Source: Bradyrhizobium liaoningense (GTDB taxonomy: Bacteria > Pseudomonadota > Alphaproteobacteria > Rhizobiales > Xanthobacteraceae). From it: a stretch of DNA of 40,942 nt. The stretch covers positions 1-40,942 of the forward strand of contig NZ_JAFCJM010000061.1 in NCBI RefSeq assembly GCF_018130955.1. The letters are read 5' to 3'. Position numbers and translations under genes: made by a program. Positions 30,075 to 38,165 of the stretch are shown in pieces; within the stretch, counting starts at the first letter, position 1; each line of letters starts with the position of its first letter. A model generated the notes under the pieces. The model was not told the origin of the DNA. It did no database searches and saw only the letters and a program-made list of their open reading frames with translations.

Positions 30075-30923
30075 CTAGCCGCCGGCTTCGTTGAAGCGGA
30101 CGTCTTCGAGCAGCGAGGAGGAAACGCTCGGGACCTGGTCGCCTTCGGAGGCGCGCGAGATCGCGACGCGGGTCTTGTTGAAGACGCCTTCGGCGGTGCC
30201 CTGGGCCTTGAGATTGCTGAGCAGCTCGCCGACCAGCACGCTGTGCTCGCCCTTGACGTCGTCGGCGACCTTGCCCGGCGTGTTGGACGTCAGGATCAGC
30301 GCGTTGTCCGGCGCCGAGATCGGCGCGAGGCCGTGGCTGTAGGAGCGGAAGCGGCGCTCGTAGGGGTTACGACGGGACGCGTCGACGACGACGAGCTTGG
30401 CCTTCGCGCCCTGCTCCTTCATCATCTCAAGCACGCTCTCGATCGAGACGCCGTTGCGGCGGACGTCGCTTTCCTTCCAGATCACGGCATCGACCGGCAG
30501 CATGTAGCTCTGGCGGCCGGCCTGAACGCCGTAGCCGCCGAAGAACAGCATGACGACCGAGTCGCGCGTGATCCGCGACTTCAACCGATTGACGGCACGG
30601 ACCATGTCGTCCTTGCTCGCGTCCTCGACCATGTCGACGTCAAAACCGTTCTTGCGAAGTGACGCCGACAGCGCGCGGGCGTCGTTGATCGACTGCGTCA
30701 GGGGCGCGGACGCGTCGGGATAATGACCATTGCCGATGACCAGCGCGAGGCGCGAGGCATGGCCGACGGAACCGGTAATCTGCTCGGTCGAGACGGCCTT
30801 GGCGGCATCGAGCGCACGCATGTTGAGGGCAGCATGGGCGCCAATCGCGAGCGAGACCGTGCCGATGAGGGCCGCGGCCACCGCGATCGTCCGTCGGGAA
30901 ATATCGAGCTGCCTTACATTCAT
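30075..30923 (-). CDS. Membrane-anchored caspase-fold (C14-like) pseudo-protease
   Basis: This 282-residue protein has an N-terminal hydrophobic segment (TIAVAAALIGTVSLAIGAHAA, about residues 12-32) that may be a signal or an anchor, then one caspase-like domain (about 55-275). The catalytic motifs read FGGYG (Y131 where His is expected) and VDASRRNP (S183 where Cys is expected), so the dyad is lost. Stretches shared with the protein at 10079 include RLALVIGNGHYPDASAPL, QSYMLPVDAVIWKESDVRR and RRNPYERRFRSYS. It has no TPR tail. It converges on the second HlyD-type adaptor. A structural or binding role is inferred. Confidence 0.87.
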   Translation of the reverse strand: MNVRQLDISRRTIAVAAALIGTVSLAIGAHAALNMRALDAAKAVSTEQITGSVGHASRLALVIGNGHYPDASAPLTQSINDARALSASLRKNGFDVDMVEDASKDDMVRAVNRLKSRITRDSVVMLFFGGYGVQAGRQSYMLPVDAVIWKESDVRRNGVSIESVLEMMKEQGAKAKLVVVDASRRNPYERRFRSYSHGLAPISAPDNALILTSNTPGKVADDVKGEHSVLVGELLSNLKAQGTAEGVFNKTRVAISRASEGDQVPSVSSSLLEDVRFNEAGG

Positions 30924-31225
30924 CTCGGTTCATTCCTGTCAGTGCCCAAAGACCCGTGCCAAGGCCGCGCATACATGGTGAGTAGCGCGATGGCGTCTTT
31001 AGGTTTGAGGGATTGGCCGGGGGTGTCTCCCCGAATTGCGCGCAATTTGCGGCGCCGCACCAAAGAAACCCTTAACCCGATCCCGCCTCCCCGGCAATAG
31101 ATGGCCCAGAATTTCAGCTAAACCGTTGAACATGTTAGTTAATCTGCAGCGGCGGAATCGGGGATTTTTTCACCTTCCCGGCCCCTTTGCAGCCCTTATC
31201 ATGCAGGCGGCGTGCCGGATTTTTC
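30924..31225. other. Upstream region of the second pseudo-caspase gene
   Basis: No gene is supported here. A 14-bp perfect palindrome, AATTGCGCGCAATT, lies at 31034-31047 and may be a regulatory site for the leftward gene. A 41-codon frame at 30975-31100 has unconvincing composition. Confidence 0.45.
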
Positions 31226-31270
31226 TGTGACGCCAATCACATTTGTAATTCCCGCGATTCCGGGTATGTT
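31226..31270 (+). promoter_or_regulatory. Perfect Crp-type site overlapping a promoter
   Basis: TGTGA-CGCCAA-TCACA at 31226-31241 matches the Crp consensus at all ten defined positions. Just after it, TTGTAA (31243-31248) and TATGTT (31265-31270) are spaced by 16 bp. The site centre would be about 43 bp before the inferred start point, as in a class II Crp-activated promoter. The gene starts at 31353. Confidence 0.62.
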
Positions 31271-31352
31271 TTCAAGCACTTGCAGGTGCGTTGGGGCGTT
31301 GCTGGAAACGCGCCGGAGAACCTGGGCAAGGCCCCGCGCGACCAGGTATTTT

Positions 31353-33080
31353 ATGAGCTTTCATTACTTTGCAGGTCACGCCTACCGCGCGCTGACGGCG
31401 CGGAAGGATGGCCCCTCCCTCTATGAAGTCTGCGATCCCGTGCTGGCGGGACCATCGACCGGCGATCCGCATATCGCAAAATTCTACAAGATGGCGCTCG
31501 GCAATCCCGCGCTGCGGGTGCTGCTCAACCGGGCCGGCCTGCCCGAATTGCACGACGAAGCCAGACTCGGCCGGCTGCGCGAGGCGCTGCGGCGGGCCCG
31601 CGAGGACCAGGTGCCCGACTGGGCGGCGATCGGTGCGCCCGTCGCCGACCTCGTCGACAGCATCGAGCTCGACCATCCCCGCCCGCCAAAAATCGCCTTC
31701 AACCGCGACGCGCCGGCGCTCTCCGTCATCGACGGCGTGATCCGCGACTGCGCGCAGCATCTGCTCAGGTCCTACCGCGAGAGCGGCTTCCTGCCGACCT
31801 ACGCGGCCTTCAACCTGATCGGCGATCCTGATGTCCGCGGGCGCGAGCTGATCATGGCGCTGACCGGACTGAACGCGCGCGGCTACAAGAATTCCTCGCT
31901 GCTGTTCAACCTTGCCCGCGTCTTCATCGCGCGCTCCAGTGCGCGGGCCATCATCAATCCGCCCTGGAAGGGCATCGCCGAGCCGATGTGGGAGCCGGTG
32001 CAGATCCGCCACCGCTCGGCCTATTACGACGCGTTCTTCATCGAGGCGCTGCTGTCCTATGTCGAGACCGGCCTCGCCTCGCCCGCCGATACCGCCGCGG
32101 CCAAACGTGCGATCGACGACATGGTCGACTTCTGCATCAACATCAGCCGCGAAGAGGTGAAGGCGCAGGACGGACGACGCTTCGACGTCATCACCGCGCT
32201 GGCGCCGGCACCGCATCCGCGGTTTTCCCGGTTCTTTGCTCAAATCAAGCAGGACCTTGGCTTCGGCGTCTACGTACCCGACTGCGATACCACGGCCTGC
32301 TCCTTCTCCGCGGCGACGCAGGCCGGCTCCAGCGATCCGATTCTCGATCAGCCGCTGCTGGACTTCTACGAAGGCTATCAGGTGCGCGGCGGCACCAACG
32401 AGCCCCGCGTCACCGTGCCGCTCAACGACAACATCGATTATGAGGGCGGCGTCGCGACCTGGATCGACAATGTCAAAGGCGAGCGGCCCTATGGCAACGA
32501 TCTCGATCCGACGCTCAACCTCGACATCCTGGAAGTCTCCTTCCGCAACCTCGCGCGCTGGAAGGTGCTGGAGACGCCGTCGCGGCTTGCCACCGTGCAT
32601 CGCATCATCGCCTTCCAGAAGCGCCTTGCGGAGAGTGGCGCCTTCGCCAATCCGCGCTCGCACATCTACTATCTGCCCGAGCTCTACAGCGCCTATTTCG
32701 GCCGCTGCTATGCCGCCTATCTCGCATTGCCCCTCGCGGCACAGCAGGCGATCGATCCTGACGGTGCCTTCGACCTGATCCGCACCCATGTGCTGTCCTA
32801 CGTCCAGGGCGAGATGCTGGCCGGCGAGATCAACGTATTCGATGCCGCCCTCGCCCTGATCGCGCTCGGCCATCTCGGCGCCGACGTCAGGACGTTTGCG
32901 CCGGCGCTCAACTGCATCGTGACCCAGCTCGGCGAGGGCGGGCGCCGCGGCCCCTTCCGCGCCTATGAGTGGAACAAGATGAAGACGCCGACACGGATTC
33001 TGGTCGGCGGCCCCGAGGTGACCTCGGCCTTCGTGCTGATGGGGCTGGCGCTGGCACGCAAGGCGATGACGGGAAGTTGA
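31353..33080 (+). CDS. Unknown protein with a class II terpene-cyclase-like DxDTTA motif
   Basis: This 575-residue soluble protein is predicted to be mostly helical. Residues 309-321 (PDCDTTACSFSAA) resemble the DxDDTA acid motif of squalene-hopene cyclases and other class II terpene cyclases. The first and middle Asp (D310, D312) are kept and the third is Thr. Helical repeats on both sides (for example LLFNLARVFIARSSARAIINPPW and RSAYYDAFFIEALLSYVETG) would fit an alpha-barrel. The similarity is motif-level only and may be coincidence. ATG 31353 with a weak AGG site is chosen because the upstream frame runs through the promoter. A perfect Crp-type site lies 112 bp upstream. Confidence 0.6.
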   Translation: MSFHYFAGHAYRALTARKDGPSLYEVCDPVLAGPSTGDPHIAKFYKMALGNPALRVLLNRAGLPELHDEARLGRLREALRRAREDQVPDWAAIGAPVADLVDSIELDHPRPPKIAFNRDAPALSVIDGVIRDCAQHLLRSYRESGFLPTYAAFNLIGDPDVRGRELIMALTGLNARGYKNSSLLFNLARVFIARSSARAIINPPWKGIAEPMWEPVQIRHRSAYYDAFFIEALLSYVETGLASPADTAAAKRAIDDMVDFCINISREEVKAQDGRRFDVITALAPAPHPRFSRFFAQIKQDLGFGVYVPDCDTTACSFSAATQAGSSDPILDQPLLDFYEGYQVRGGTNEPRVTVPLNDNIDYEGGVATWIDNVKGERPYGNDLDPTLNLDILEVSFRNLARWKVLETPSRLATVHRIIAFQKRLAESGAFANPRSHIYYLPELYSAYFGRCYAAYLALPLAAQQAIDPDGAFDLIRTHVLSYVQGEMLAGEINVFDAALALIALGHLGADVRTFAPALNCIVTQLGEGGRRGPFRAYEWNKMKTPTRILVGGPEVTSAFVLMGLALARKAMTGS

Positions 33081-33082
33081 AA

Positions 33083-33097
33083 GCCCAAAGGTTGGGC
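33083..33097 (+). terminator. Small hairpin after the DxDTTA gene
   Basis: GCCCAA and TTGGGC pair around AGG two bases after the stop codon. No T-tract follows. Confidence 0.35.
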
Positions 33098-33171
33098 AGC
33101 GGCTGGACCTTCGCCAAATCCCGACCACAATTGCCCGGTCAATCGGCGCTGATTTCACCAGACGGGACCGC

Positions 33172-33897
33172 ATGCTTCGACGCCTCCTGCTCGCGATTTT
33201 CCTCCTGCTGTTGCCGTCCTTTGCCGATGCCGCCGACATCACCGGCGTGGCCAAGGTCCGCGACGGCGATTCCGTCGTGATCGGCAACACCCGCATCCGG
33301 CTCGGCGGGATCGACGCTCCGTCGGCCGACCAGCTCTGCCTCAACACCAAGGGCGAACGCTGGACCTGCGGCGTCGCCGCCCGCGACGCGCTGGTCAAGC
33401 AGACCGAAGGCAAGACCTGGCTCTGCCACACCCGGTCGGTCGACCGCCGCGGCCGCACGGTGGCGCGCTGCGAGGTCGACGGCCAGGACATCCAGAAATG
33501 GCTGGTGCAGAGCGGCTGGGCGCTCGCCTATGTCCGCATCTCCAAGGACTACGAGGCTGACGAGGCCGCCGCGCGCGAAGCGAAAGCCGGCATGTGGCAC
33601 GGCGCCTTCATCGCGCCCTGGGACTGGCGCGTGCGCAACAAGAAGACGACGATCCTCGGCGCGACCAAGCCGCCGGATGGCGCACATGCCGTCCTGCTCG
33701 CCTCGGCCTCCGGCGACGTCGCGCCCTCGCCCGACTGCACCATCAAGGGCAACGTCAACAGCGCCGGCGAGTGCATCTATCACACCCCGAACAGCCGCTG
33801 GTACACGCAGATCAAGATGCGGATCAGCAAGGGCACCCGCTGGTTCTGCTCGGTCGAGGACGCGGAAGCCGCCGGCTGCCGCGAGACCCGGCGCTAG
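33172..33897 (+). CDS. Exported thermonuclease-family protein with altered active site
   Basis: This 241-residue protein has a signal peptide (about 1-21), a staphylococcal-nuclease-like domain (about 22-145) and a Cys-containing C-terminal domain (about 180-241). Calcium-site and catalytic positions can be matched: D31/D33 in RDGDSV, R43 in RIRLGGIDAP, and R95 in RRGRTVAR. The catalytic Glu that should follow DxP is Ser51 (DAPSADQ). Activity may be weak or different. GGGA precedes ATG 33172. It follows the DxDTTA gene in the same direction by 91 bp. Confidence 0.85.
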   Translation: MLRRLLLAIFLLLLPSFADAADITGVAKVRDGDSVVIGNTRIRLGGIDAPSADQLCLNTKGERWTCGVAARDALVKQTEGKTWLCHTRSVDRRGRTVARCEVDGQDIQKWLVQSGWALAYVRISKDYEADEAAAREAKAGMWHGAFIAPWDWRVRNKKTTILGATKPPDGAHAVLLASASGDVAPSPDCTIKGNVNSAGECIYHTPNSRWYTQIKMRISKGTRWFCSVEDAEAAGCRETRR

Positions 33898-34011
33898 CGC
33901 ATGGTCCGGGCAAATGCCCCGCTTTTCCGCGCTTTTCTTGAGCGCCCGTGACGCGTAAAAGCGTAGTCCAGCAACCCACCAGATCGTCATCATGAACAAG
34001 GACGAACAACA

Positions 34012-35199
34012 ATGACCGTTCGCGCGGGCCGGGAATTTCTGGCCATCCCCGGGCCCACCACGATGCCCGACGAGGTGCTGCGGGCGATGCATCGTCCGGC
34101 GCTCGACATCTACTCCAAGCAGATGACCGACCTGACCGACGGCATTATGAGCGACCTCGCAAAACTGTTTGCGACCAAGGGCAAGACCTACACCTACATC
34201 TCCAACGGCCACGGCGCCTGGGAAGCGGTGCTGAGCAACGTGCTGTCGCGCGGCGACAAGCTCCTGGTGCTCGAGAGCGGGCGCTTTGCGGTCGGCTGGG
34301 GCAATGCGGCGGAGCTGATGGGCGCCGACGTCGAGGTGTTGAAGGGCGACTGGCGCCGCGCGGTGCGGCCGCATGAGGTCGAGGAGCGCCTGCGCCGCGA
34401 CAAGGAGCACAAGATCAAGGCTGTCGTCGTGGTGCAGGTCGACACGGCCTCGGGCGCCTACAACGACATCGAGGCGATCGGCAAGGCGATCAAGGCCGCC
34501 GGCCATCCCGCGCTCTACATGGTCGACGCTGTCGCTTCGCTCGGCTGCATGCCGTTCGAGATGGACAAATGGGGCATCGACGTCGCGATGTCCGGCTCGC
34601 AGAAGGGCCTGATGACGCCGCCGGGCCTCGGCTTCGTCGCCGCCAACGACCGCGCGCTCGAGGTGCACAAGACGGCCAATATGGCGACGCCCTATTGGAG
34701 CTGGAGCGAGCGCGAAGGCACCGAGCACTATCGAAAATATGCCGGCACCGCGCCGGTGCATCTGCTGTTCGCGCTGCGCCAGGCCATCGACCTGATCCAC
34801 GAGGAAGGCCTGGAGAACGTGTTCCGGCGCCACCGCCTGCTGGCCGAAGCCGCGCGCCGCGCGGTCGCGGCCTGGTCCGAAGGCCAGGTGCTCGGCTTCA
34901 ACATCGCGGAGGCGACCGAGCGCTCGGACACCGTCACCACGGTGACCATGAACAACGGTCACGATCCGCTGGCGTTGCAGCGCTACTGCAAGGAAAAGTG
35001 CGGCGTGGTGCTCGGCACCGGCATCGGCGATCTGCAGGGCCAGGCCTTCCGCATCGCCCATATGGGCCACGTCAACGCGCCGATGCTGCTCGGCACGCTC
35101 GGCGTCATCGAGGTCGCGCTGAACGCGCTGAAGATCCCGCACGGCAAGGGCGGGCTCGAGGCGGCGGTGGCCTATCTCGGCGCAGAGGTTGAGGCGTAG
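34012..35199 (+). CDS. Class V aminotransferase, serine-glyoxylate type
   Basis: This 395-residue PLP enzyme has the schiff-base Lys198 in SGSQKGLMTPPGLGF, the PLP-contacting Asp in YMVDAVASLG and the N-terminal IPGPTTMPDEVLRAM typical of serine-glyoxylate and alanine-glyoxylate aminotransferases. The expected reaction is serine plus glyoxylate to hydroxypyruvate and glycine, but purine-related ureidoglycine aminotransferases look similar. AAGGACG lies upstream of the ATG. No serine-cycle genes are next to it. The 3' end meets a palindromic repeat and a convergent gene. Confidence 0.9.
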   Translation: MTVRAGREFLAIPGPTTMPDEVLRAMHRPALDIYSKQMTDLTDGIMSDLAKLFATKGKTYTYISNGHGAWEAVLSNVLSRGDKLLVLESGRFAVGWGNAAELMGADVEVLKGDWRRAVRPHEVEERLRRDKEHKIKAVVVVQVDTASGAYNDIEAIGKAIKAAGHPALYMVDAVASLGCMPFEMDKWGIDVAMSGSQKGLMTPPGLGFVAANDRALEVHKTANMATPYWSWSEREGTEHYRKYAGTAPVHLLFALRQAIDLIHEEGLENVFRRHRLLAEAARRAVAAWSEGQVLGFNIAEATERSDTVTTVTMNNGHDPLALQRYCKEKCGVVLGTGIGDLQGQAFRIAHMGHVNAPMLLGTLGVIEVALNALKIPHGKGGLEAAVAYLGAEVEA

Positions 35200-35206
35200 C
35201 GGTCTT

Positions 35207-35358
35207 CACCTCGCCCCGCTTGCGGGGAGAGGTCGGATTGCGAAGCAATCCGGGTGAGGGGGACTCTCCACGAGTCGCTTTGTCACCGTCCCTGCGGAAG
35301 CGCCCCTCACCCGCCGCGCGTTCCGCGCGTCGGCCTCTCCCCGCAAGCGGGGCGAGGC
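35207..35358. repeat. Palindromic repeat between convergent genes
   Basis: CACCTCGCCCCGCTTGCGGGG on the left is the inverse of CCCCGCAAGCGGGGCGAGG on the right, with GGTGAGGGG and CCCCTCACC facing inside. It is related in layout to the element at 25685-25832. Confidence 0.87.
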
Positions 35359-35364
35359 GAAGAG

Positions 35365-36471
35365 TCAGCGCGGTACGCGATACGCCTCAACCTGCGCCTT
35401 CAACGCATCGAGTGACGCAAGCGGCGCTTTCGGATCGACACGGTACTTTCCCTCCGCCAGCCACTTCAACACCATCGCATCCACGACAGGCGAATGGTGA
35501 ATGACGTCGCCATAATTGTCGAGCTCGTGCGTGATCTCCTTGATCGCTCGGAAATCGTAGAGCCGAACATTTGGAAGCTCCGACAGGCGCGTCGCGACCA
35601 GCGCGGTGACGTCGTAGACCGTCTTCAACGTCGCGGGCGAGGCGTCGCGCATCGCGACATATTGCAGGATCGAGTAGGGCGGAAAGTAGATGTCGAACGT
35701 CACGTCGGGATGGCGCGTGATCAAGCCGATGGCGTCGCGCTCGAAATGGTCGACCATCGCATCATAGCCATAGCCGATGCTGAGGAAGCGGCTGCGCACG
35801 GGATCGGTGATGTAGGAGAAGGCGGCGAGCGTTCGCTTCGCATTGTAGGCCGCACTGACGTCGAAATCCCGCGGCAACACGTAGATGTCGTCGACATCAG
35901 GCAACGCGAACTTGACGGGAAGATAGGGCGCGACGCTGGCGAGCGACGCGCGCAAAGGCGGGATCGCCCGCAGCACGGAGAACAGCGATTCTTTCGTCGT
36001 TGCCGTGCTCAGGAGATATGACGCGATGCCCTTGGCGGTCCTGCGATAGAGATCGGCGGAAAAGTAGGGGTCATCGTCGATGGCGGGCGCATCGACAAAG
36101 ATCCAGTCGTCCATCTCCCACACCACGCGCCGCGCGCCGCGCCCGATCGCCTGCTCCAGCACAAAACCCTGCTGGCGCGAATTCGAGCCGGTCATGGCGA
36201 GCTTGAGCGAGCGCACCCCGAGCGCGCGGTCGATGTCGCTCTGGCGGAAATGGATCGCGAGCGAGGAGCCGATGAAGGCGGTGTCGAACGACTGGCTCGT
36301 GAGAAGCCCGGCGTTCTGCATGCGGGTATCGACGGAATAGGCCGCAGGCACGAGCCGCGACGGGCGGAAGAGCTGGAGCGGGTCGATGGCGTAGTTGAGC
36401 GCGCTAGCTGCGAGCACGAAGGCGAAACTCGCGAGAAGCAACCGCCAGACATGTGTGAACGGCTTGCGCAT
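35365..36471 (-). CDS. SGNH-like membrane-anchored protein partnering an MBOAT acyltransferase
   Basis: This 368-residue protein has one N-terminal membrane segment (WRLLLASFAFVLAASALNYAI, about residues 9-29) and an extracytoplasmic domain. FIGSSLAIHF resembles the GDS-type nucleophile block, and NYGDVIHHSPV resembles the DxxH block of SGNH (AlgJ/DltD-like) enzymes. Such proteins help an MBOAT move an acyl group onto an extracellular sugar polymer. Its ATG overlaps the stop of the MBOAT gene by 1 nt, so the two are co-translated. No polysaccharide synthesis genes are in the window, and the acceptor is unknown. Confidence 0.78.
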   Translation of the reverse strand: MRKPFTHVWRLLLASFAFVLAASALNYAIDPLQLFRPSRLVPAAYSVDTRMQNAGLLTSQSFDTAFIGSSLAIHFRQSDIDRALGVRSLKLAMTGSNSRQQGFVLEQAIGRGARRVVWEMDDWIFVDAPAIDDDPYFSADLYRRTAKGIASYLLSTATTKESLFSVLRAIPPLRASLASVAPYLPVKFALPDVDDIYVLPRDFDVSAAYNAKRTLAAFSYITDPVRSRFLSIGYGYDAMVDHFERDAIGLITRHPDVTFDIYFPPYSILQYVAMRDASPATLKTVYDVTALVATRLSELPNVRLYDFRAIKEITHELDNYGDVIHHSPVVDAMVLKWLAEGKYRVDPKAPLASLDALKAQVEAYRVPR

Positions 36472-37916
36472 CAGAACCTGAAATAGATGAATTCGCTGTG
36501 GCTCTGGATGCCGAGGATGCCGAACGCCAGCGCGGCGGCCGCGCCATAGATCAGCAGCGGGCTGTCCTCGACGGCGATGTCGACGCCGACCGCGCGCTTG
36601 CGGTGGTCGTAACCCATGATCTCTTGCGTGTTGGGCGCGAACCAGACCAGCACGGCGTAGATCGACACCAGCACCAATGCCGCGATCTCCTCGCGGCCGA
36701 GGGCGATCTGCGTGGGGTCGGCCATGGCGCCGAGGATGATCAGCGCCCAGTCGATCCGCTCGGCGCGGAAGAACACCCAGGCGACGGCCACGGCGAGGAA
36801 TGTCAGCACGAAGCCCGCGGCACGTGCAGGGCGCGCGAGCGCAGGCGGCATCGCCGGCACCAGCGCGTTGAAGGCATGGTTGATGCAGAGATAGGCGCCG
36901 TGCAGCGCGCCCCAGACGACGAATGTCCAGGCTGCGCCATGCCAGAGACCGCCGAGCAGCATCGTGATGACAAGGTTGACGTAACGGAGTACGCGGCCCC
37001 TGCGGTTACCCCCGAGCGGAATGTAGAGATAGTCGCGCAAAAACTGCGACAGCGTCATGTGCCAGCGTCGCCAGAACTCGACGATGCTGGTGGCCTTGTA
37101 GGGCGAGTTGAAATTGACGGGCAGGAAGATGCCGAACATCAGCGATATGCCGATCGCCATGTCGGAATAGCCGGAGAAGTCGAAATAGAGCTGGAACGTG
37201 TAGGCGAGCGCGCCGAGCCAGGCCTGGTCGAAGGTCGGCGAGCGCGCCTCGAAGGCGAGCGCGACCAGCGGCTGGATGCCGTCGGCAAGGCAGGTCTTCT
37301 TGAACAGGCCGATCGCGAAGATGATGAGGCCGCACAGGATCAAATGCGCCTGCGGGTGTTTTGTCTCCTCCCGCTCGAATTGCGGGATCATGTCCTTGTG
37401 GTGAAGGATGGGACCTGCGATCAGATGCGGAAAATAGGTCACGAACAGCGCGTAATGCGGCAAGGCATAACGCGCGACTTTGCTTCCCGCTTGGCCGCGC
37501 CAGGCATCGACCAGGAATGCAATCTGCGTGAAGGTGTAGAAGGAGATTCCGACCGGCAGCAGGATGTGAAGCGTGATGCCGGCGCCGAGCAGCGCGTTGA
37601 GATTCTCTGCGACGAAGCCGGCATATTTGAAGACGCCGAGCACGAGGAGATCACCGGCGACGCCGACGATGAGCGCGGCGCGACGCTGCGCGGGCTTGAG
37701 CTTGGCCGCGATCAGGAGCCAGCCCACGCCGTAGTTGAAGGCGATCGACGCCAGCAAGAGGCCCACGAACTGCCAACTGCCTATGGCGTAGAAGGCGAGC
37801 GAGGCCAGTGCCAGCCAGACTACCGGCGTCACATTGCTGCGCCGCCCAAGCCAGAAATAGCCGACCAGCACGGCCGGCAAGAACAGGAAGATGAAGGGAT
37901 AGGAATTGAACAGCAT
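36471..37916 (-). CDS. MBOAT O-acyltransferase (AlgI/DltB-like)
   Basis: This 481-residue polytopic membrane protein begins MLFNSYPFIFLFLPAVLVGYFWLG, as AlgI-type proteins do. The FWRRWHMTLSQFLRDYLYIPLGGNR block and the catalytic-His motif GGLWHGAAWTF are both present. The protein carries an acyl group across the inner membrane to modify an exopolysaccharide or similar acceptor. ATG 37916 is chosen over an in-frame ATG at 38021, since the latter adds an Arg-rich stretch not seen in the family. The ribosome site is weak. It is followed with overlap by the SGNH-like gene. Confidence 0.92.
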   Translation of the reverse strand: MLFNSYPFIFLFLPAVLVGYFWLGRRSNVTPVVWLALASLAFYAIGSWQFVGLLLASIAFNYGVGWLLIAAKLKPAQRRAALIVGVAGDLLVLGVFKYAGFVAENLNALLGAGITLHILLPVGISFYTFTQIAFLVDAWRGQAGSKVARYALPHYALFVTYFPHLIAGPILHHKDMIPQFEREETKHPQAHLILCGLIIFAIGLFKKTCLADGIQPLVALAFEARSPTFDQAWLGALAYTFQLYFDFSGYSDMAIGISLMFGIFLPVNFNSPYKATSIVEFWRRWHMTLSQFLRDYLYIPLGGNRRGRVLRYVNLVITMLLGGLWHGAAWTFVVWGALHGAYLCINHAFNALVPAMPPALARPARAAGFVLTFLAVAVAWVFFRAERIDWALIILGAMADPTQIALGREEIAALVLVSIYAVLVWFAPNTQEIMGYDHRKRAVGVDIAVEDSPLLIYGAAAALAFGILGIQSHSEFIYFRF

Positions 37917-38050
37917 CAGGCTGGACCGGCGGCGGGACAGGCCCCTTAAGCACACAAGCCGCCCCTCAACAACCCGGCGAGTTGGCGCGGTGGTGCTGGC
38001 AATTCGTGCACACGTCGCCATATTATCCGCGATCTACCGCCTTCTACGGC

Positions 38051-38132
38051 CGTCATTGCCGGGCTTGACCCGGCAATCCATCGACTCAAGATACGTCTTT
38101 GATGGATGCGCGGGGCAAGCCCGCGCATGACG
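38051..38132. repeat. Palindromic repeat in a divergent promoter region
   Basis: CGTCATTGCCGGGCTTGACCCGGCAATCC and the facing GGATGCGCGGGGCAAGCCCGCGCATGACG make an 82-bp twin-hairpin inverted repeat. It lies between divergent genes, unlike the other copies, and ends 33 bp before the oligopeptidase start. Confidence 0.83.
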
Positions 38133-38165
38133 AGCTGAGTTCCGGCGAGAAGCAACGAGGACCGA

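Noticed and set aside
30975..31100. 41-codon frame upstream of the second pseudo-caspase gene
   Set aside because: No ribosome site and a composition typical of random high-GC frames (Arg/Pro rich).
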